From: Chryseobacterium oranimense
Lineage (GTDB): Bacteria > Bacteroidota > Bacteroidia > Flavobacteriales > Weeksellaceae
Direction: 5' to 3'
Assembly (NCBI RefSeq): GCF_900129755.1
Contig: NZ_FQWT01000001.1
Coordinates: 310,001-374,000, forward strand
Length of the DNA stretch: 64,000 nt
In this document: positions 11,756-21,330 of the stretch, piece by piece
How positions within the stretch are numbered: position 1 is the stretch's first letter
How the letters are laid out: the number at the start of each line of letters is the position of its first letter
Translations under genes and position numbers: made by a program
The notes under the pieces: generated by a model
Database searches by the model: none
What the model was told of the DNA's origin: nothing
What the model saw: the letters and a program-made list of their open reading frames with translations, nothing else

Positions 11756-13474
11756 CTATTGCGGTACAATATCATTGGAAGAGGTGCTGTACAGTCCGAT
11801 AAGACTCCCCGTAAAACCTCCCGCTACATCAGTAGAAAGTATATCTCCTGAAACCGGTCCTCCCAGATTTTTGAAATTTTTGCCGTCCAAAGAATAATTG
11901 AAGCTGATTTCATCTTTTTCTCCTGTAGCCTGAAATTTGATACTCTTTGAAAGTGAAATTTTTTCGCTTGCAATCAATTTTGATTGGCCTTTTTCTGTTC
12001 TTTCCAATACGATGTAGAAATCTTTATCTTTTTTCGTTATTCCGAAAACATAATTGAATGTTTCGCTTTGGTAGAGGGTGATTCCAGCCAATTCTTTTTC
12101 CGATTTTGGTTTATAATCTAAGGTTACGGAAGTTTCAAAATCTTCGTGCTGTAATCTGTGGAATAATGCCGAAACTGGAGCCAACGCTTTGATATTAGTT
12201 TCCATAGGATTCACTTTTACGCCATTTTTCGTGGCGGTAATGAAATTCTCACGCGGTCCGCGCATCCCAATCCATCGGAAATCGAGATTTTTATCGGTTA
12301 ATTTATCGTTATAGGTAAAGTTTCCGTTCGGAAAAAATCCATTTTGCCCAGTTTGATTCTGAACGCCCTGCGGCATTTTCAATTTTGGTTTCATTGGAAC
12401 CAAGCCATTTTGGAACACAGGATACGTTCCGCTCCAGTCTACAGGAAGAATGAAAGTTTCACGGCCTTTGGTAACACGGTTGTTTACATTCGGACGAATT
12501 GCTAAAAATACGCCATACCATTGTCCGTCCGGGCCTTCCACCAAATCTGCGTGACCTGCCCAATCCACTTTTTCTTTTCGGTCTCTCGGAAAATATCTTT
12601 GCGTAAGAATCGGATTATTTTTAGCGGGAACAAATGGTCCTTTCGGAGAATCTGCCATAAAAATCACTTCGCTATGGTTGCCTCCGGTTCCTCCTTCTGC
12701 ACACATCAGGTAATATTTCCCTTTGTATTTGTACAAATGCGGACCTTCAATCCAAATGGGTTTTTGAGAAAGGTCGACTCCACCGTTTACAATAATTCTG
12801 TCTGAACCTGCAACAACCTGGTCTTTTTCCAGATCGTAATCCCACATTTTGATAACGCGGTGACCTTGATACTGCTCGCTTCCTTTTGGTGGCGCGTCGT
12901 TGTGAACGATGTAAGCTTTTCCGTCATCATCAAAGAAAATGGCAGGATCAATACCGTCAAAATTCAATTTCTGAACTTCGCTCCACCCTTTTGCCGGATC
13001 TTTGGTTTTTACGACCATATTTCCGATACCGCCCGCAATCTGGGTAGTGATCATATAAAATGTATCGTTGTGTTTATTGTATTTGATATCAGGTGCATAA
13101 ATCCCATGAGAAACACCTCCTTTTTCCACCTTAAGCTGAGAAGGCCTGTCGAGAACGTGCCCAACCTGTTTCCAATTGACCAAATCCTTGGAAGTGAAAA
13201 TCGGAACGCCCGGAAACATTGAGAAAGAAGAGTTTACCAGGTAATAATCATCACCTTTTTTGGTAATGCTGGGGTCGGGATAGCAGCCCTGTAAAATCGG
13301 GGAATAGAACTCGTCCGGCTTAAGAGGGTTGTCATTATATATTTTATCGTTTCCATGGTAGTTGAAGTCGGAAAAAGTCTGTGCAGAGAGGTTACTGATG
13401 GAAAGTAAGGCAGCCACTGCGATGACATTGGTTTTATTTCTTAAAAAAACAGGATTCATTAGACTCTTTTTCAT
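11756..13474 (-). CDS. Secreted GH43 beta-xylosidase (XynB-like)
   Basis: A 572-residue secreted enzyme. After a signal peptide (about 1-31, ending NLSAQ) the GH43 propeller shows GCYPDPSITKKGDDYYLVNSS, with the base Asp in YPDPS. FDGIDPAIFFDDDGKAY carries the second Asp and PIWIEGPHLYKYKG the acid Glu. The C-terminal half (about 370-572) is the beta-sandwich found in xylosidases of this class. Family knowledge points to beta-xylosidase or exo-acting arabinofuranosidase on xylo-oligosaccharides. It is 37 bp downstream of the GH95 gene. The 154-bp gap after it is the first sizeable gap among the glycosidase genes. Confidence 0.93.
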   Translation of the reverse strand: MKKSLMNPVFLRNKTNVIAVAALLSISNLSAQTFSDFNYHGNDKIYNDNPLKPDEFYSPILQGCYPDPSITKKGDDYYLVNSSFSMFPGVPIFTSKDLVNWKQVGHVLDRPSQLKVEKGGVSHGIYAPDIKYNKHNDTFYMITTQIAGGIGNMVVKTKDPAKGWSEVQKLNFDGIDPAIFFDDDGKAYIVHNDAPPKGSEQYQGHRVIKMWDYDLEKDQVVAGSDRIIVNGGVDLSQKPIWIEGPHLYKYKGKYYLMCAEGGTGGNHSEVIFMADSPKGPFVPAKNNPILTQRYFPRDRKEKVDWAGHADLVEGPDGQWYGVFLAIRPNVNNRVTKGRETFILPVDWSGTYPVFQNGLVPMKPKLKMPQGVQNQTGQNGFFPNGNFTYNDKLTDKNLDFRWIGMRGPRENFITATKNGVKVNPMETNIKALAPVSALFHRLQHEDFETSVTLDYKPKSEKELAGITLYQSETFNYVFGITKKDKDFYIVLERTEKGQSKLIASEKISLSKSIKFQATGEKDEISFNYSLDGKNFKNLGGPVSGDILSTDVAGGFTGSLIGLYSTSSNDIVPQ

Positions 13475-13511
13475 ATATAGATTTTTTAGTTTTTATTGTA
13501 ATTATTTAATT

Positions 13512-15995
13512 TTAAATTGTTCCTTCAGAGCTTTTATTACTCCATCTTAATGTATACACCTTCCCTGCTTCTGTCGGGAAATCATAGATAAGATCAGTTT
13601 TAATTTCAACAGGATTCAATTTTGCTTTGTCAGAAATTAGTGGTTTTGGAGTTTCCGGAATTTCAAAAAAAGAATTCGGGTTTTTACCTTCTGCTTTTTT
13701 CAGTTGTGTATTTCCGGAAAGCTGCATTTCATTCGGAAGCCTTATTCTGCAGTTTCCTCCCAATCCGGATTTTATAGTGATTTCTTTAGCTTTGTTGTTT
13801 TCCCAGATCACGCTGACTTCAAAGCCTCCATACGCCTTCAGCCCGGAAATGCTGCCGTTTTTCCACTCATCCGGAAGTGCGGGAAGAATGTCTATAAAAC
13901 CATTTTGAGTCTGCAGAAGCATTTCGGTAATCCCGGAAGTACAGCCAAAATTTCCATCAATCTGGAATGGCGGATGTGCATCGAAAAGATTCGGATATGT
14001 TCCGCCTTTGCTGCCCCAACCGTCTTTTTCTACCAGTGTTAACTGATCTTTTATTAATTTATTGGCGTGATTTCCGTCTAATAACTTAGCCCAGAGATTG
14101 ACTTTCCAGCCCATTGACCAGCCTGTAGATACATCACCACGATGAACGAGTACGGTTCTGGAAGCGTCCAGCAATTCCGGTGTGGTAAAGGGATTGATCT
14201 GGTTGGAAGGAAATAATCCGTATAGATGCGAAACATGTCTGTGGTTATCTTTAGGATCGTCCAGGTCTTCCATCCATTCCTGCAATTGTCCGTAGCTTCC
14301 GATTTTCATCGGCGGTAATTTTGAAATAATAGTGTTCCAGACCTGAATTTTCTCTGAATCTGTATTGAGAATCTGTGCCGCCTTTTTTGTTTTGGTGAAC
14401 AAGTCGAACATCAATTGATTGTCCATTGTATTTCCCGCTGCCAGAGCACTTCTCTGGTGTTCCTGCGGAATATTTTCGGGGGACATTGACGGGCTTGCTA
14501 CCAGCCAGTGATTCGCAGGCTCTTCAATCAGGAAATCTTCATAGAACTGTGCTGCAGATTTCAGAACAGGATAAATGGTTCGCAGATAGTTTTTGTCTCC
14601 GCTGTATAAATATTTTTCCCACAAATGCTGTGAAAGCCAGGCTCCACCCATCGGCCACATTCCGGCATTGGCAAAATCCACCACTCCTGTTATTCTCCAG
14701 ATATCGGTATTATGATGTGCTACCCAGCCACGGCTGTTGTACATTGTTTTTGCAGTTTCTCTTCCTGTTTCGCTCAAATCTTTTATCATCCGGATCAATG
14801 GTTCATGCATTTCAGGAAGGTTGGTCTTTTCCGCCGGCCAGTAATTCATTTCCGTATTGATGTTAATCGTATACTTGCTGTCCCAGGCCGGTTTATTGGA
14901 ATTGTTCCAGATCCCCTGCAAATTCGCGGGCTGGCCACCCGGCTGAGAGGAAGAAATCAGGAGATAACGCCCGAACTGATAATATAATGAAACAAGTTCC
15001 GGATCATAACCTTTTGCAAAATTTTTAATCCTGATATCCGTTGGATTTTTTGAAGCTTCAGAAGTTCCTAAATCCAGATCTACTCTTTTAAAATAGTTCT
15101 GATAAACACTCAGATGGTTTTGAACTAAAGTTTTGAAACTTTTATTTGCCGCTGTTTCAATATACTTTCTGGCTTTTGCAACTTCGTCTGTATTTAAATT
15201 TTTATAGTCTGTAAAATTAGTCGCAATGGAAATTAGAATCATGACCTCATGAGCATTGCTTACTGAAATTCCGCTCTCTAAGATCTGAGTTTTGCCACCT
15301 TTGGTCATGAGTTTTGCCAGTGCATTGAATTTCACCTGCCCCTGAATGCCATCTAATGTGGAAGAAATCCCATCCATCTGTAAAATATTGGCATCAATAG
15401 CTTTGACGTTCTTTTTAAGCTCGCTGTTGAATTTTGCTTTAAAATTCAGAGCATTTTTGTGATCTGAGCTTAATTTAATAACGATTACATGATCAGGAAT
15501 TGAGGCAAAAACTTCTCTTTTAAAATTAATGCCACCAGAGGTAAATGTAGTGGTTGCGATTGCTTTTTCAATGTCCAGTTCTCTGTAATAATTTCTGATC
15601 TCTTTAAGGTTATTCAGATCCAGTGTAAAATCACCAATATTCTGAAATGCCGAACCGTGAACTGTTTTAGCTGTTAATCCCTTATCCGCAAGAATCTGGG
15701 CTCTTTTATAGTTTCCGTTAAATAAATAATACCGGATGGAATCGAGAACTTTTGGAGCATCCGGATTATCATTTCGGGAAGGACCTCCGGACCAGAATGT
15801 CCCTTCGTTCAGCTGAAGCTTTTCCTGATAAGGGTCTCCATAGACCATAGCTGCCATGTTTCCGTTTCCTATTGGTAGAGCTTCCACCCATTGTTTTGCG
15901 GGCTTATCATACCACAGCTTATACTTTCCTCCTTTCTGGGCAAAGGAAAATATACTGATCAGAAGACCTATGGTGATGTAAAGCCCGGATTTCAT
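13512..15995 (-). CDS. GH95 alpha-L-fucosidase / alpha-L-galactosidase
   Basis: An 827-residue secreted glycosidase with signal peptide (about 1-19, ending FSFAQ). The N-terminal beta domain starts LWYDKPAKQWVEALPIGNGNMAAM, the GH95 hallmark. The (alpha/alpha)6 barrel contains NINTEMNYWPAE and HHNTDIWR, which are the conserved substrate-binding Asn/Asp motifs of the family. FQIDGNFG follows, then a C-terminal sandwich. GH95 members cleave alpha-L-fucose or alpha-L-galactose. Cereal glucuronoarabinoxylan carries L-galactose caps and GH95 genes are known in Bacteroides loci for complex xylan, so alpha-L-galactosidase is the more fitting guess here. It lies 36 bp after the transporter gene. Confidence 0.93.
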   Translation of the reverse strand: MKSGLYITIGLLISIFSFAQKGGKYKLWYDKPAKQWVEALPIGNGNMAAMVYGDPYQEKLQLNEGTFWSGGPSRNDNPDAPKVLDSIRYYLFNGNYKRAQILADKGLTAKTVHGSAFQNIGDFTLDLNNLKEIRNYYRELDIEKAIATTTFTSGGINFKREVFASIPDHVIVIKLSSDHKNALNFKAKFNSELKKNVKAIDANILQMDGISSTLDGIQGQVKFNALAKLMTKGGKTQILESGISVSNAHEVMILISIATNFTDYKNLNTDEVAKARKYIETAANKSFKTLVQNHLSVYQNYFKRVDLDLGTSEASKNPTDIRIKNFAKGYDPELVSLYYQFGRYLLISSSQPGGQPANLQGIWNNSNKPAWDSKYTININTEMNYWPAEKTNLPEMHEPLIRMIKDLSETGRETAKTMYNSRGWVAHHNTDIWRITGVVDFANAGMWPMGGAWLSQHLWEKYLYSGDKNYLRTIYPVLKSAAQFYEDFLIEEPANHWLVASPSMSPENIPQEHQRSALAAGNTMDNQLMFDLFTKTKKAAQILNTDSEKIQVWNTIISKLPPMKIGSYGQLQEWMEDLDDPKDNHRHVSHLYGLFPSNQINPFTTPELLDASRTVLVHRGDVSTGWSMGWKVNLWAKLLDGNHANKLIKDQLTLVEKDGWGSKGGTYPNLFDAHPPFQIDGNFGCTSGITEMLLQTQNGFIDILPALPDEWKNGSISGLKAYGGFEVSVIWENNKAKEITIKSGLGGNCRIRLPNEMQLSGNTQLKKAEGKNPNSFFEIPETPKPLISDKAKLNPVEIKTDLIYDFPTEAGKVYTLRWSNKSSEGTI

Positions 15996-16031
15996 TTTAC
16001 TTTTTAAATTTCAAACTGTATTACTTTTATA

Positions 16032-17306
16032 TTAAGCTGTTTTCTTTCTGTTAATCAACGAAATGAGTCCCCAGGCTGCAACATATGAAATTCCTGCGAT
16101 AAAGAAAATAATATTGTAACCGCCATTGACATTTCCTGCCTTTTTGAATGTGTCCAAAACGATCCCGATGAACAATGGAAAAATAATTCCTGCCGCTGAA
16201 CCGAGCATTCCGCCAAAACCAATGACAGAGCTGACATAGCTGTTGGGTAACTGGTCTCCGACCGTGGTCATAAGATTGGCTCCCCAACCCTGGTGTGCGG
16301 CTGTTGCAAAAGCAATGATAACCGTGATCATCCACATATTATCTACATATTTTGAGAACATGACCGGAACCACCATCAAAGCAAATAATAACATCGTAAT
16401 ACTTCTGGCCCTTCCGATGGCCCATCCTTTTTTGATCAGAAATGATGAGAGATATCCTCCACCAATACTTCCGATCGTGGTTCCGCTGTAAATAATAATC
16501 AATGGAAGGGATGGTTTTGTTAAATCCATTTTGAATACATCCGAAAAATACGCGGGCAGCCAGAACATAAAGAAATACCAGATAGGATCGGTTAACATTT
16601 TACCGATGGCAAATGACCATGTTACTTTATATTTCAGTAATTCCGATAAAGGAATTTTGGTTTTCTCTTCTGTCTTTTCAGCCTGATCACTTTTTATGTA
16701 TTGCAGTTCTTCTTTGTTGAGATTTTTTGTTTTCTCCGGTACGGCATAGAATTTCCACCAAAGGACAATCCAAACCATACCCAAAGCACCAATCCATACA
16801 AAAGTCTGTCTCCAGCCGTAATGTCCGAGAATGAACGGAACCAATAACGGTGCTAAAATAGCTCCCACCGTCGCTCCTGAGTTAAAAATTCCCGTTGCCA
16901 GTGCTCTTTCTTTTTTGGGAAACCATTCAGCCACTGATTTGATGGCGGCAGGGAAATTTCCTGCTTCACTGATGCCTAAGGTACTTCTCGCAATGATAAA
17001 CCCGATGGTACTTTTTACAAAACCGTGTCCTATCGAGGCCAAACTCCATACAATAAGGGAAACCGCATACCCGATTTTGGTTCCTACCCTGTCTATAAAC
17101 CTTCCCATCGCCATATAACCGATGGCATAAGTCGTGGTAAAAGCCATTACAATATAACTGTAATCTTTTTCATCCCAGCTGAATTCTTTTTCCAGCACAG
17201 GTTTCAGCAAACCCATTACCTGACGGTCAAGGTAATTGATCGTAGTGGCGAGGAAGACAAGAGACAGCATCCACCATCTTATATTGCGGTTTTGAGGAGC
17301 CTGCAT
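16032..17306 (-). CDS. exuT: MFS hexuronate transporter (ExuT/ACS family)
   Basis: A 424-residue integral membrane protein with 12 predicted transmembrane helices. The first-helix signature NYLDRQVMGLLKP and the GIFNSGATVGAI region are typical of the anion:cation symporter branch of the major facilitator superfamily, which contains the ExuT glucuronate/galacturonate:H+ symporters. It abuts the KDPG aldolase gene with no spacer (aldolase stop at 17307), so the uronate genes uxaC-kdgK-eda-exuT are one tight operon. It would carry glucuronate freed in the periplasm into the cytoplasm. The substrate assignment rests on family plus context. Confidence 0.88.
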   Translation of the reverse strand: MQAPQNRNIRWWMLSLVFLATTINYLDRQVMGLLKPVLEKEFSWDEKDYSYIVMAFTTTYAIGYMAMGRFIDRVGTKIGYAVSLIVWSLASIGHGFVKSTIGFIIARSTLGISEAGNFPAAIKSVAEWFPKKERALATGIFNSGATVGAILAPLLVPFILGHYGWRQTFVWIGALGMVWIVLWWKFYAVPEKTKNLNKEELQYIKSDQAEKTEEKTKIPLSELLKYKVTWSFAIGKMLTDPIWYFFMFWLPAYFSDVFKMDLTKPSLPLIIIYSGTTIGSIGGGYLSSFLIKKGWAIGRARSITMLLFALMVVPVMFSKYVDNMWMITVIIAFATAAHQGWGANLMTTVGDQLPNSYVSSVIGFGGMLGSAAGIIFPLFIGIVLDTFKKAGNVNGGYNIIFFIAGISYVAAWGLISLINRKKTA

Positions 17307-17942
17307 TTAGTTATGATTAAGTTGTTGTAATAAATTTTTTGTTTTCAGAGTCAATTCTTCTTCATTATTATCTTTTCCGATGAGAGAGCTTCCCAACCCT
17401 GCTGCTATGGCACCTCCATTGAGCCATTCTCTGATATCTTCAGTTTCAGCATGGATTCCTCCGGTTGGCATAAAATTCATTCCCGGAAAAACAGGTTGCA
17501 CCGATTTGATGTAGTTCTTCCCTAAAGCATCTGCCGGGAATATTTTAACCAGAGTTAATCCATTCTGAAATGCAATATTGATATCGGAAGGGGTAAAGCA
17601 ACCCGGAATCAGTAGGATGTTTTTTTCGAGAGCATGGTTTACCAATGCTTCACTGATGACAGGTGTAATGATGAAATCTGCTTTTACACTGGCATAATCA
17701 TCCATTTCTTTTATGTTTTTTACCGTCCCGATTCCTAACAGAAGACCTGGAAATTCGATATGTGAAATTTCTTTCAGCTTAGTGAAATTTTCCAGTGCCT
17801 GATGGCCGCGGTTTGTGTATTCTATCACACGGATTCCTGCTTCGTATAAAGCTTTTATGATATTTTTTGAGACTTCAAACGATTCGTTATAAAACAACGG
17901 AACGATTTTCTGGTCTTTTATTTTTTGTACTATTTCACTCAT
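17307..17942 (-). CDS. eda: KDPG / KHG aldolase
   Basis: A 211-residue cytoplasmic class I aldolase that splits 2-keto-3-deoxy-6-phosphogluconate into pyruvate and glyceraldehyde-3-phosphate, the last step of glucuronate catabolism. Glu41 in VIEYTNRGH and the Schiff-base Lys133 in LVKIFPADALG are in their usual places; GCFTPSDI and PTGGI phosphate-binding motifs follow. Length is normal for the family. Its start overlaps the kdgK stop by 4 bp (ATGA) and its stop abuts the transporter start, indicating translational coupling. Confidence 0.95.
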   Translation of the reverse strand: MSEIVQKIKDQKIVPLFYNESFEVSKNIIKALYEAGIRVIEYTNRGHQALENFTKLKEISHIEFPGLLLGIGTVKNIKEMDDYASVKADFIITPVISEALVNHALEKNILLIPGCFTPSDINIAFQNGLTLVKIFPADALGKNYIKSVQPVFPGMNFMPTGGIHAETEDIREWLNGGAIAAGLGSSLIGKDNNEEELTLKTKNLLQQLNHN

Positions 17943-18937
17943 AATGTTTCGATATTAATGCTTTCATTAATGGTATCTCCTTTTACAAAAAGCTTTTTAA
18001 AAGCAACTTTTGTCGCATCTTCCAGAACCTGCTGTTCAGGATTTCCTTTTAAAATTCCATGAATCAAAGCGGCCATGAAAGAATCACCGCTTCCTACCCT
18101 TTCTTCAATGGTATCTGAATTATATTTTTCTGAAATCAAAAGCTGTTCATCAGTAAATAAGGTGGCAAAGTAATTCACCTGTTCTCCGTTTGTAAAACGG
18201 AAGGTATTCGCAATTTTTTCCACATCCGGAAATTGCTTCCTGATTTCCAACGCTGTTTTTTCGGCTTGTTTCAGAAGGTTTTCATCATCAAATTTTCCGT
18301 TAAGCTCGTACTCAACAGGAATTTCCAGGAACTGCTCCACAGACCAGATATTTCCCATGAGAACATTCACAAAAGGCATCAGCTCTTTAATTTTGTGAGG
18401 ATTCTGGTTTTGCCAAAGCAACGCTCTGTAATTCAGATCAAGAGAAACCGCAATATTTCTTGTTCTGGCTTCTTTCATGATCTGTAAACATTTACGGAAT
18501 GCATTGTCACTCAAAGCCGGCGTAATGGTACTGATATGCAGCCATTTTACCTCTGAAAATATCTCATCATCACTAAAAGTTTCAAAACCCGATTGGGTAA
18601 AAACAGACGGAAAACGATCGTACACCACTGAGGCATTCTGCATATCTCCATCGGAAGAAAGATAAAATGTTCCTATTCTCCCTTGAGTTTTTTCTGCAAG
18701 GACTTCTATTCCTTTATTTTTAAGCTGGGATTCCAGCTGGTTTCCTACGAAATTTTCCGGCAAAGCTGATAATAATTTCACAGAATTCTTCCACTGGGAA
18801 AGTGCTGCTGCCACATTATATTCAGCTCCACCTATGTACATCTTAAGAGACTGCTCATTGAGCCAGTTTCCTTCGGAATCCGGGGCAAAGTGGAAAAGCA
18901 GTTCCCCAAAACATAGTATTTTAGCCGAATTCTGCAT
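17939..18937 (-). CDS. kdgK: 2-keto-3-deoxygluconate kinase (PfkB family)
   Basis: A 332-residue PfkB-family sugar kinase that phosphorylates KDG to KDPG. The start chosen is the Met of MQNSAKILCFGELL, which begins 4 bp after the uxaC stop. A longer reading (Met at 19015) would run 74 bp into uxaC and adds residues with no family counterpart. Family motifs seen are GGAEYNVAAALSQW near the N-terminus and the anion-hole/catalytic-base motif RVGSGDSFMAALIHG near the C-terminus, where the Asp is the base. It overlaps the aldolase gene by 4 bp. Confidence 0.93.
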   Translation of the reverse strand: MQNSAKILCFGELLFHFAPDSEGNWLNEQSLKMYIGGAEYNVAAALSQWKNSVKLLSALPENFVGNQLESQLKNKGIEVLAEKTQGRIGTFYLSSDGDMQNASVVYDRFPSVFTQSGFETFSDDEIFSEVKWLHISTITPALSDNAFRKCLQIMKEARTRNIAVSLDLNYRALLWQNQNPHKIKELMPFVNVLMGNIWSVEQFLEIPVEYELNGKFDDENLLKQAEKTALEIRKQFPDVEKIANTFRFTNGEQVNYFATLFTDEQLLISEKYNSDTIEERVGSGDSFMAALIHGILKGNPEQQVLEDATKVAFKKLFVKGDTINESINIETL

Positions 18938-18941
18938 GGTA

Positions 18942-20360
18942 TTAGATTTCAAAATAGTTTTTTGTATTGTGATAACAGATATCCTGAATGATTTTTCCGA
19001 CCCATTTTTCATCATCGGGAAGAAGTCCTCTTTCTATTTCACTTCCGAACAGGTTGCACAGAAGCCTTCTGAAATAATCATGTCTTGAGAATGACAGCAG
19101 GCTTCGGGAATCGGTAAGCATCCCTACAAAAGTGCTGATCAGACCGATATTGGAAAGTGTATTCATCTGTTTTGTCATCCCGTCGAGCTGATCGAGAAAC
19201 CACCAGGCTGCTCCAAACTGTACCTTGGATTTGATTCCTCCTTCGTTGAAGTTTCCGGCAAGGGATGCCAGAACTTCATTAAATGCCGGATTCAGATTGT
19301 AAATAATAGTTTTGGTCAGCTTTCCTTCCGTATTCAGCTCATCAAGCAAAACGCTCAATCTCTGTGCGTAATACGGTTCTCCAATGGCATCATACCCTGC
19401 ATTGGCACCCATTTTCCTGAACATTTCTGAATTATTGTTTCGGGTTGCCCCTACGTGAAACTGCTGTACCCAGCCTTTTTCTGCATACATTTTACAAAGC
19501 TCTTTCAGCATATAGCCGCATAAAGCTTCAGGATCGGAAAATGTTGAGAGGTTGCCCTTCAGGAATTCGGAAAATTCTTTTTCAAGGCTATGGTTCCATT
19601 TCGTGGTATCCGGGAAATATTCAAACCCATGATCGGCCACTTTTGCTCCTGCTTCCACAAAATAATTGATTCTGCCCTGAAGTGCGTCCAGAAGATCAGA
19701 AGCTGATGTGATTGAAAACCCACAGACTTTTTCAAGCTTTTTAATTCCTGAAAGATACTGTTCGGGATTAATCATATTGATATAGGCATCCGGGCGGAAA
19801 GCCGGAAGAACAGCTGTTTTAAACCCACTGTGTTTTAAAGCTTTATGATGAACCAGATCATCAGCAGGATCATCTGTAGTACATAAGGCTTCTACTTTAA
19901 AATTTTCAATAATGGATTGTGGTAAAAAACCAGGTGTCTGCAGACTTTCATTCATCTGATGATACACGGCATCTGCATTATTGGGTGATAAATATTCGTT
20001 GATACTAAAAGGATTTTTGAGCTCCAGATGGGTCCAGTGAAACAGCGGGTTACGAAGGGTATAAGGCACTACTTCTGCCCATTTCCTGAATTTTTCCTGA
20101 TCTGAAGCATTTCCGGAAATAAACTGTTCATCAATGCCGAAATTTCTCATGGCTCTCCATTTGTAATGGTCACCATCCAGCCAGATAGCGTTTGGAGAAC
20201 GGAAGTTTTGATTGGCAGAAATAACATCCGGCTCAAGATGATTGTGATAATCAATAACCGGCATGTCTTTGGCATACCCGAAATACAGATTCTCTGCTTT
20301 TGCTGATTCAAGCAAAAACAATTCTCCGAAAACGTCTTTATTTTTAATGGAATTACTCAT
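18942..20360 (-). CDS. uxaC: Glucuronate isomerase
   Basis: A 472-residue cytoplasmic isomerase of the amidohydrolase fold, converting D-glucuronate to D-fructuronate (and galacturonate to tagaturonate). The N-terminal metal-binding motif PVIDYHNHLEP is present, along with LDGDHYKWRAMRNFG, CTTDDPADDL, QFHVGATRNNN and the terminal SRHDYFRRLLC. Length matches the family. It is the first gene after an intrinsic terminator (20418-20456) and leads the tight group uxaC-kdgK-eda-exuT, so it probably has its own promoter in 20361-20417. Confidence 0.96.
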   Translation of the reverse strand: MSNSIKNKDVFGELFLLESAKAENLYFGYAKDMPVIDYHNHLEPDVISANQNFRSPNAIWLDGDHYKWRAMRNFGIDEQFISGNASDQEKFRKWAEVVPYTLRNPLFHWTHLELKNPFSINEYLSPNNADAVYHQMNESLQTPGFLPQSIIENFKVEALCTTDDPADDLVHHKALKHSGFKTAVLPAFRPDAYINMINPEQYLSGIKKLEKVCGFSITSASDLLDALQGRINYFVEAGAKVADHGFEYFPDTTKWNHSLEKEFSEFLKGNLSTFSDPEALCGYMLKELCKMYAEKGWVQQFHVGATRNNNSEMFRKMGANAGYDAIGEPYYAQRLSVLLDELNTEGKLTKTIIYNLNPAFNEVLASLAGNFNEGGIKSKVQFGAAWWFLDQLDGMTKQMNTLSNIGLISTFVGMLTDSRSLLSFSRHDYFRRLLCNLFGSEIERGLLPDDEKWVGKIIQDICYHNTKNYFEI

Positions 20361-20417
20361 TATTTACTTTTACAATACTGGATTTTACTCTCTTTAAATA
20401 TTTAAGAAAGTCGACAT

Positions 20418-20456
20418 TTTAAAAACAGGGCCATGAATGAAACCATTAAGGCCCTG
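20418..20456 (-). terminator. Intrinsic terminator after the SDR gene
   Basis: On the minus strand, CAGGGCC and GGCCCTG (complement of 20450-20456 and 20426-20432) form a 7-bp GC-rich stem with a 17-nt loop, followed directly by TTTTTAAAA. This is a good rho-independent terminator shape. It would end the uxuA-SDR transcript before uxaC. Confidence 0.75.
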
Positions 20457-20483
20457 CTCACTGCATATGAAGAAATTAGTCTT

Positions 20484-21299
20484 TTATACTCCACTGAATG
20501 CGCTGAAGCCTCCGTCAACAGGAATCAGTGCTCCTGTGATAAAACTGGCGGCTTCTGAACACAGAAACTGTACAACACCGCTCAGCTCTTCCACTTCTCC
20601 AAATCTCTGCATGGGTGTTTTAGCCATTACTTTTTTACTTCTCTCCGTTAAGCTTCCATCCGGATTCAGAAGGATTGCACGGTTCTGGTCTCCAATGAAA
20701 AATCCTGGTGCCACAGCATTGACACGTATTTTATCTCCAAATTTCAATGCCAGATCAGAGGCCAGCCATTGGGTAAAATTGGTGATTGCTGATTTGGCTG
20801 CAGAATATCCGGCTACTCTCGTAATTGCAGAATAAGCGGCCATGGAAGAAATATTAATAATGTTTCCACTCCCCTGCTCTGCCATTACTTTTCCGAAAAC
20901 ATAGCTCGGGTAAACAGTTCCGTTGATATTAAGATCGGTAACCTCTGCCCATCCCTTCATATTCATATCAAAAAATGACTGTTCGGGAGATAAGGTTGCC
21001 GTCGGAATATTTCCCCCGGCTATATTGAGCAGAATGTCAATGCTGCCATACTTTTCTTTTATTTTTACTACAGCAGCTTCAAGGCTTTCAATATTCATCA
21101 CATTGGCTTCTACAGCGAGTGCCTCACCTCCTAAATCCGTAAGTTCTTTTACCCGGGCATCCAATGTTTCCTGGTTTCTTCCCAGTGCGACAACTTTTGC
21201 TCCAGCTTCTATAAAACTTTTGGCGAGGCTGCCTCCCAAAACGCCCGAAGCCCCTGTGATGACTGCTACTTTGTTTTTAATACTAAACAGGTCTTTCAT
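20484..21299 (-). CDS. SDR-family D-fructuronate reductase (D-mannonate oxidoreductase)
   Basis: A 271-residue short-chain dehydrogenase. The NAD(P)-binding GASGVLGGSLAK motif is at the N-terminus, NIAGG follows, the catalytic Ser lies in NISSMAAYS, and YSAAKSAITNF gives the YxxxK pair. SDR proteins next to uxuA in Gram-positives and Bacteroidota act as fructuronate reductases, replacing classical UxuB. The reaction is fructuronate plus NADH to D-mannonate. Spacing to uxuA is 31 bp and a terminator follows, so uxuA-SDR form a unit. Function is inferred from family plus position. Confidence 0.88.
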   Translation of the reverse strand: MKDLFSIKNKVAVITGASGVLGGSLAKSFIEAGAKVVALGRNQETLDARVKELTDLGGEALAVEANVMNIESLEAAVVKIKEKYGSIDILLNIAGGNIPTATLSPEQSFFDMNMKGWAEVTDLNINGTVYPSYVFGKVMAEQGSGNIINISSMAAYSAITRVAGYSAAKSAITNFTQWLASDLALKFGDKIRVNAVAPGFFIGDQNRAILLNPDGSLTERSKKVMAKTPMQRFGEVEELSGVVQFLCSEAASFITGALIPVDGGFSAFSGV

Positions 21300-21330
21300 T
21301 TTACTTTTTATTATTTATTACAAACGCAGT

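Noticed and set aside
18938-19015. Upstream extension of the KDG kinase start into uxaC
   Set aside because: It adds 26 residues without family counterpart and reads far into uxaC; MQNSAK starts 4 bp after the uxaC stop and gives the normal length.
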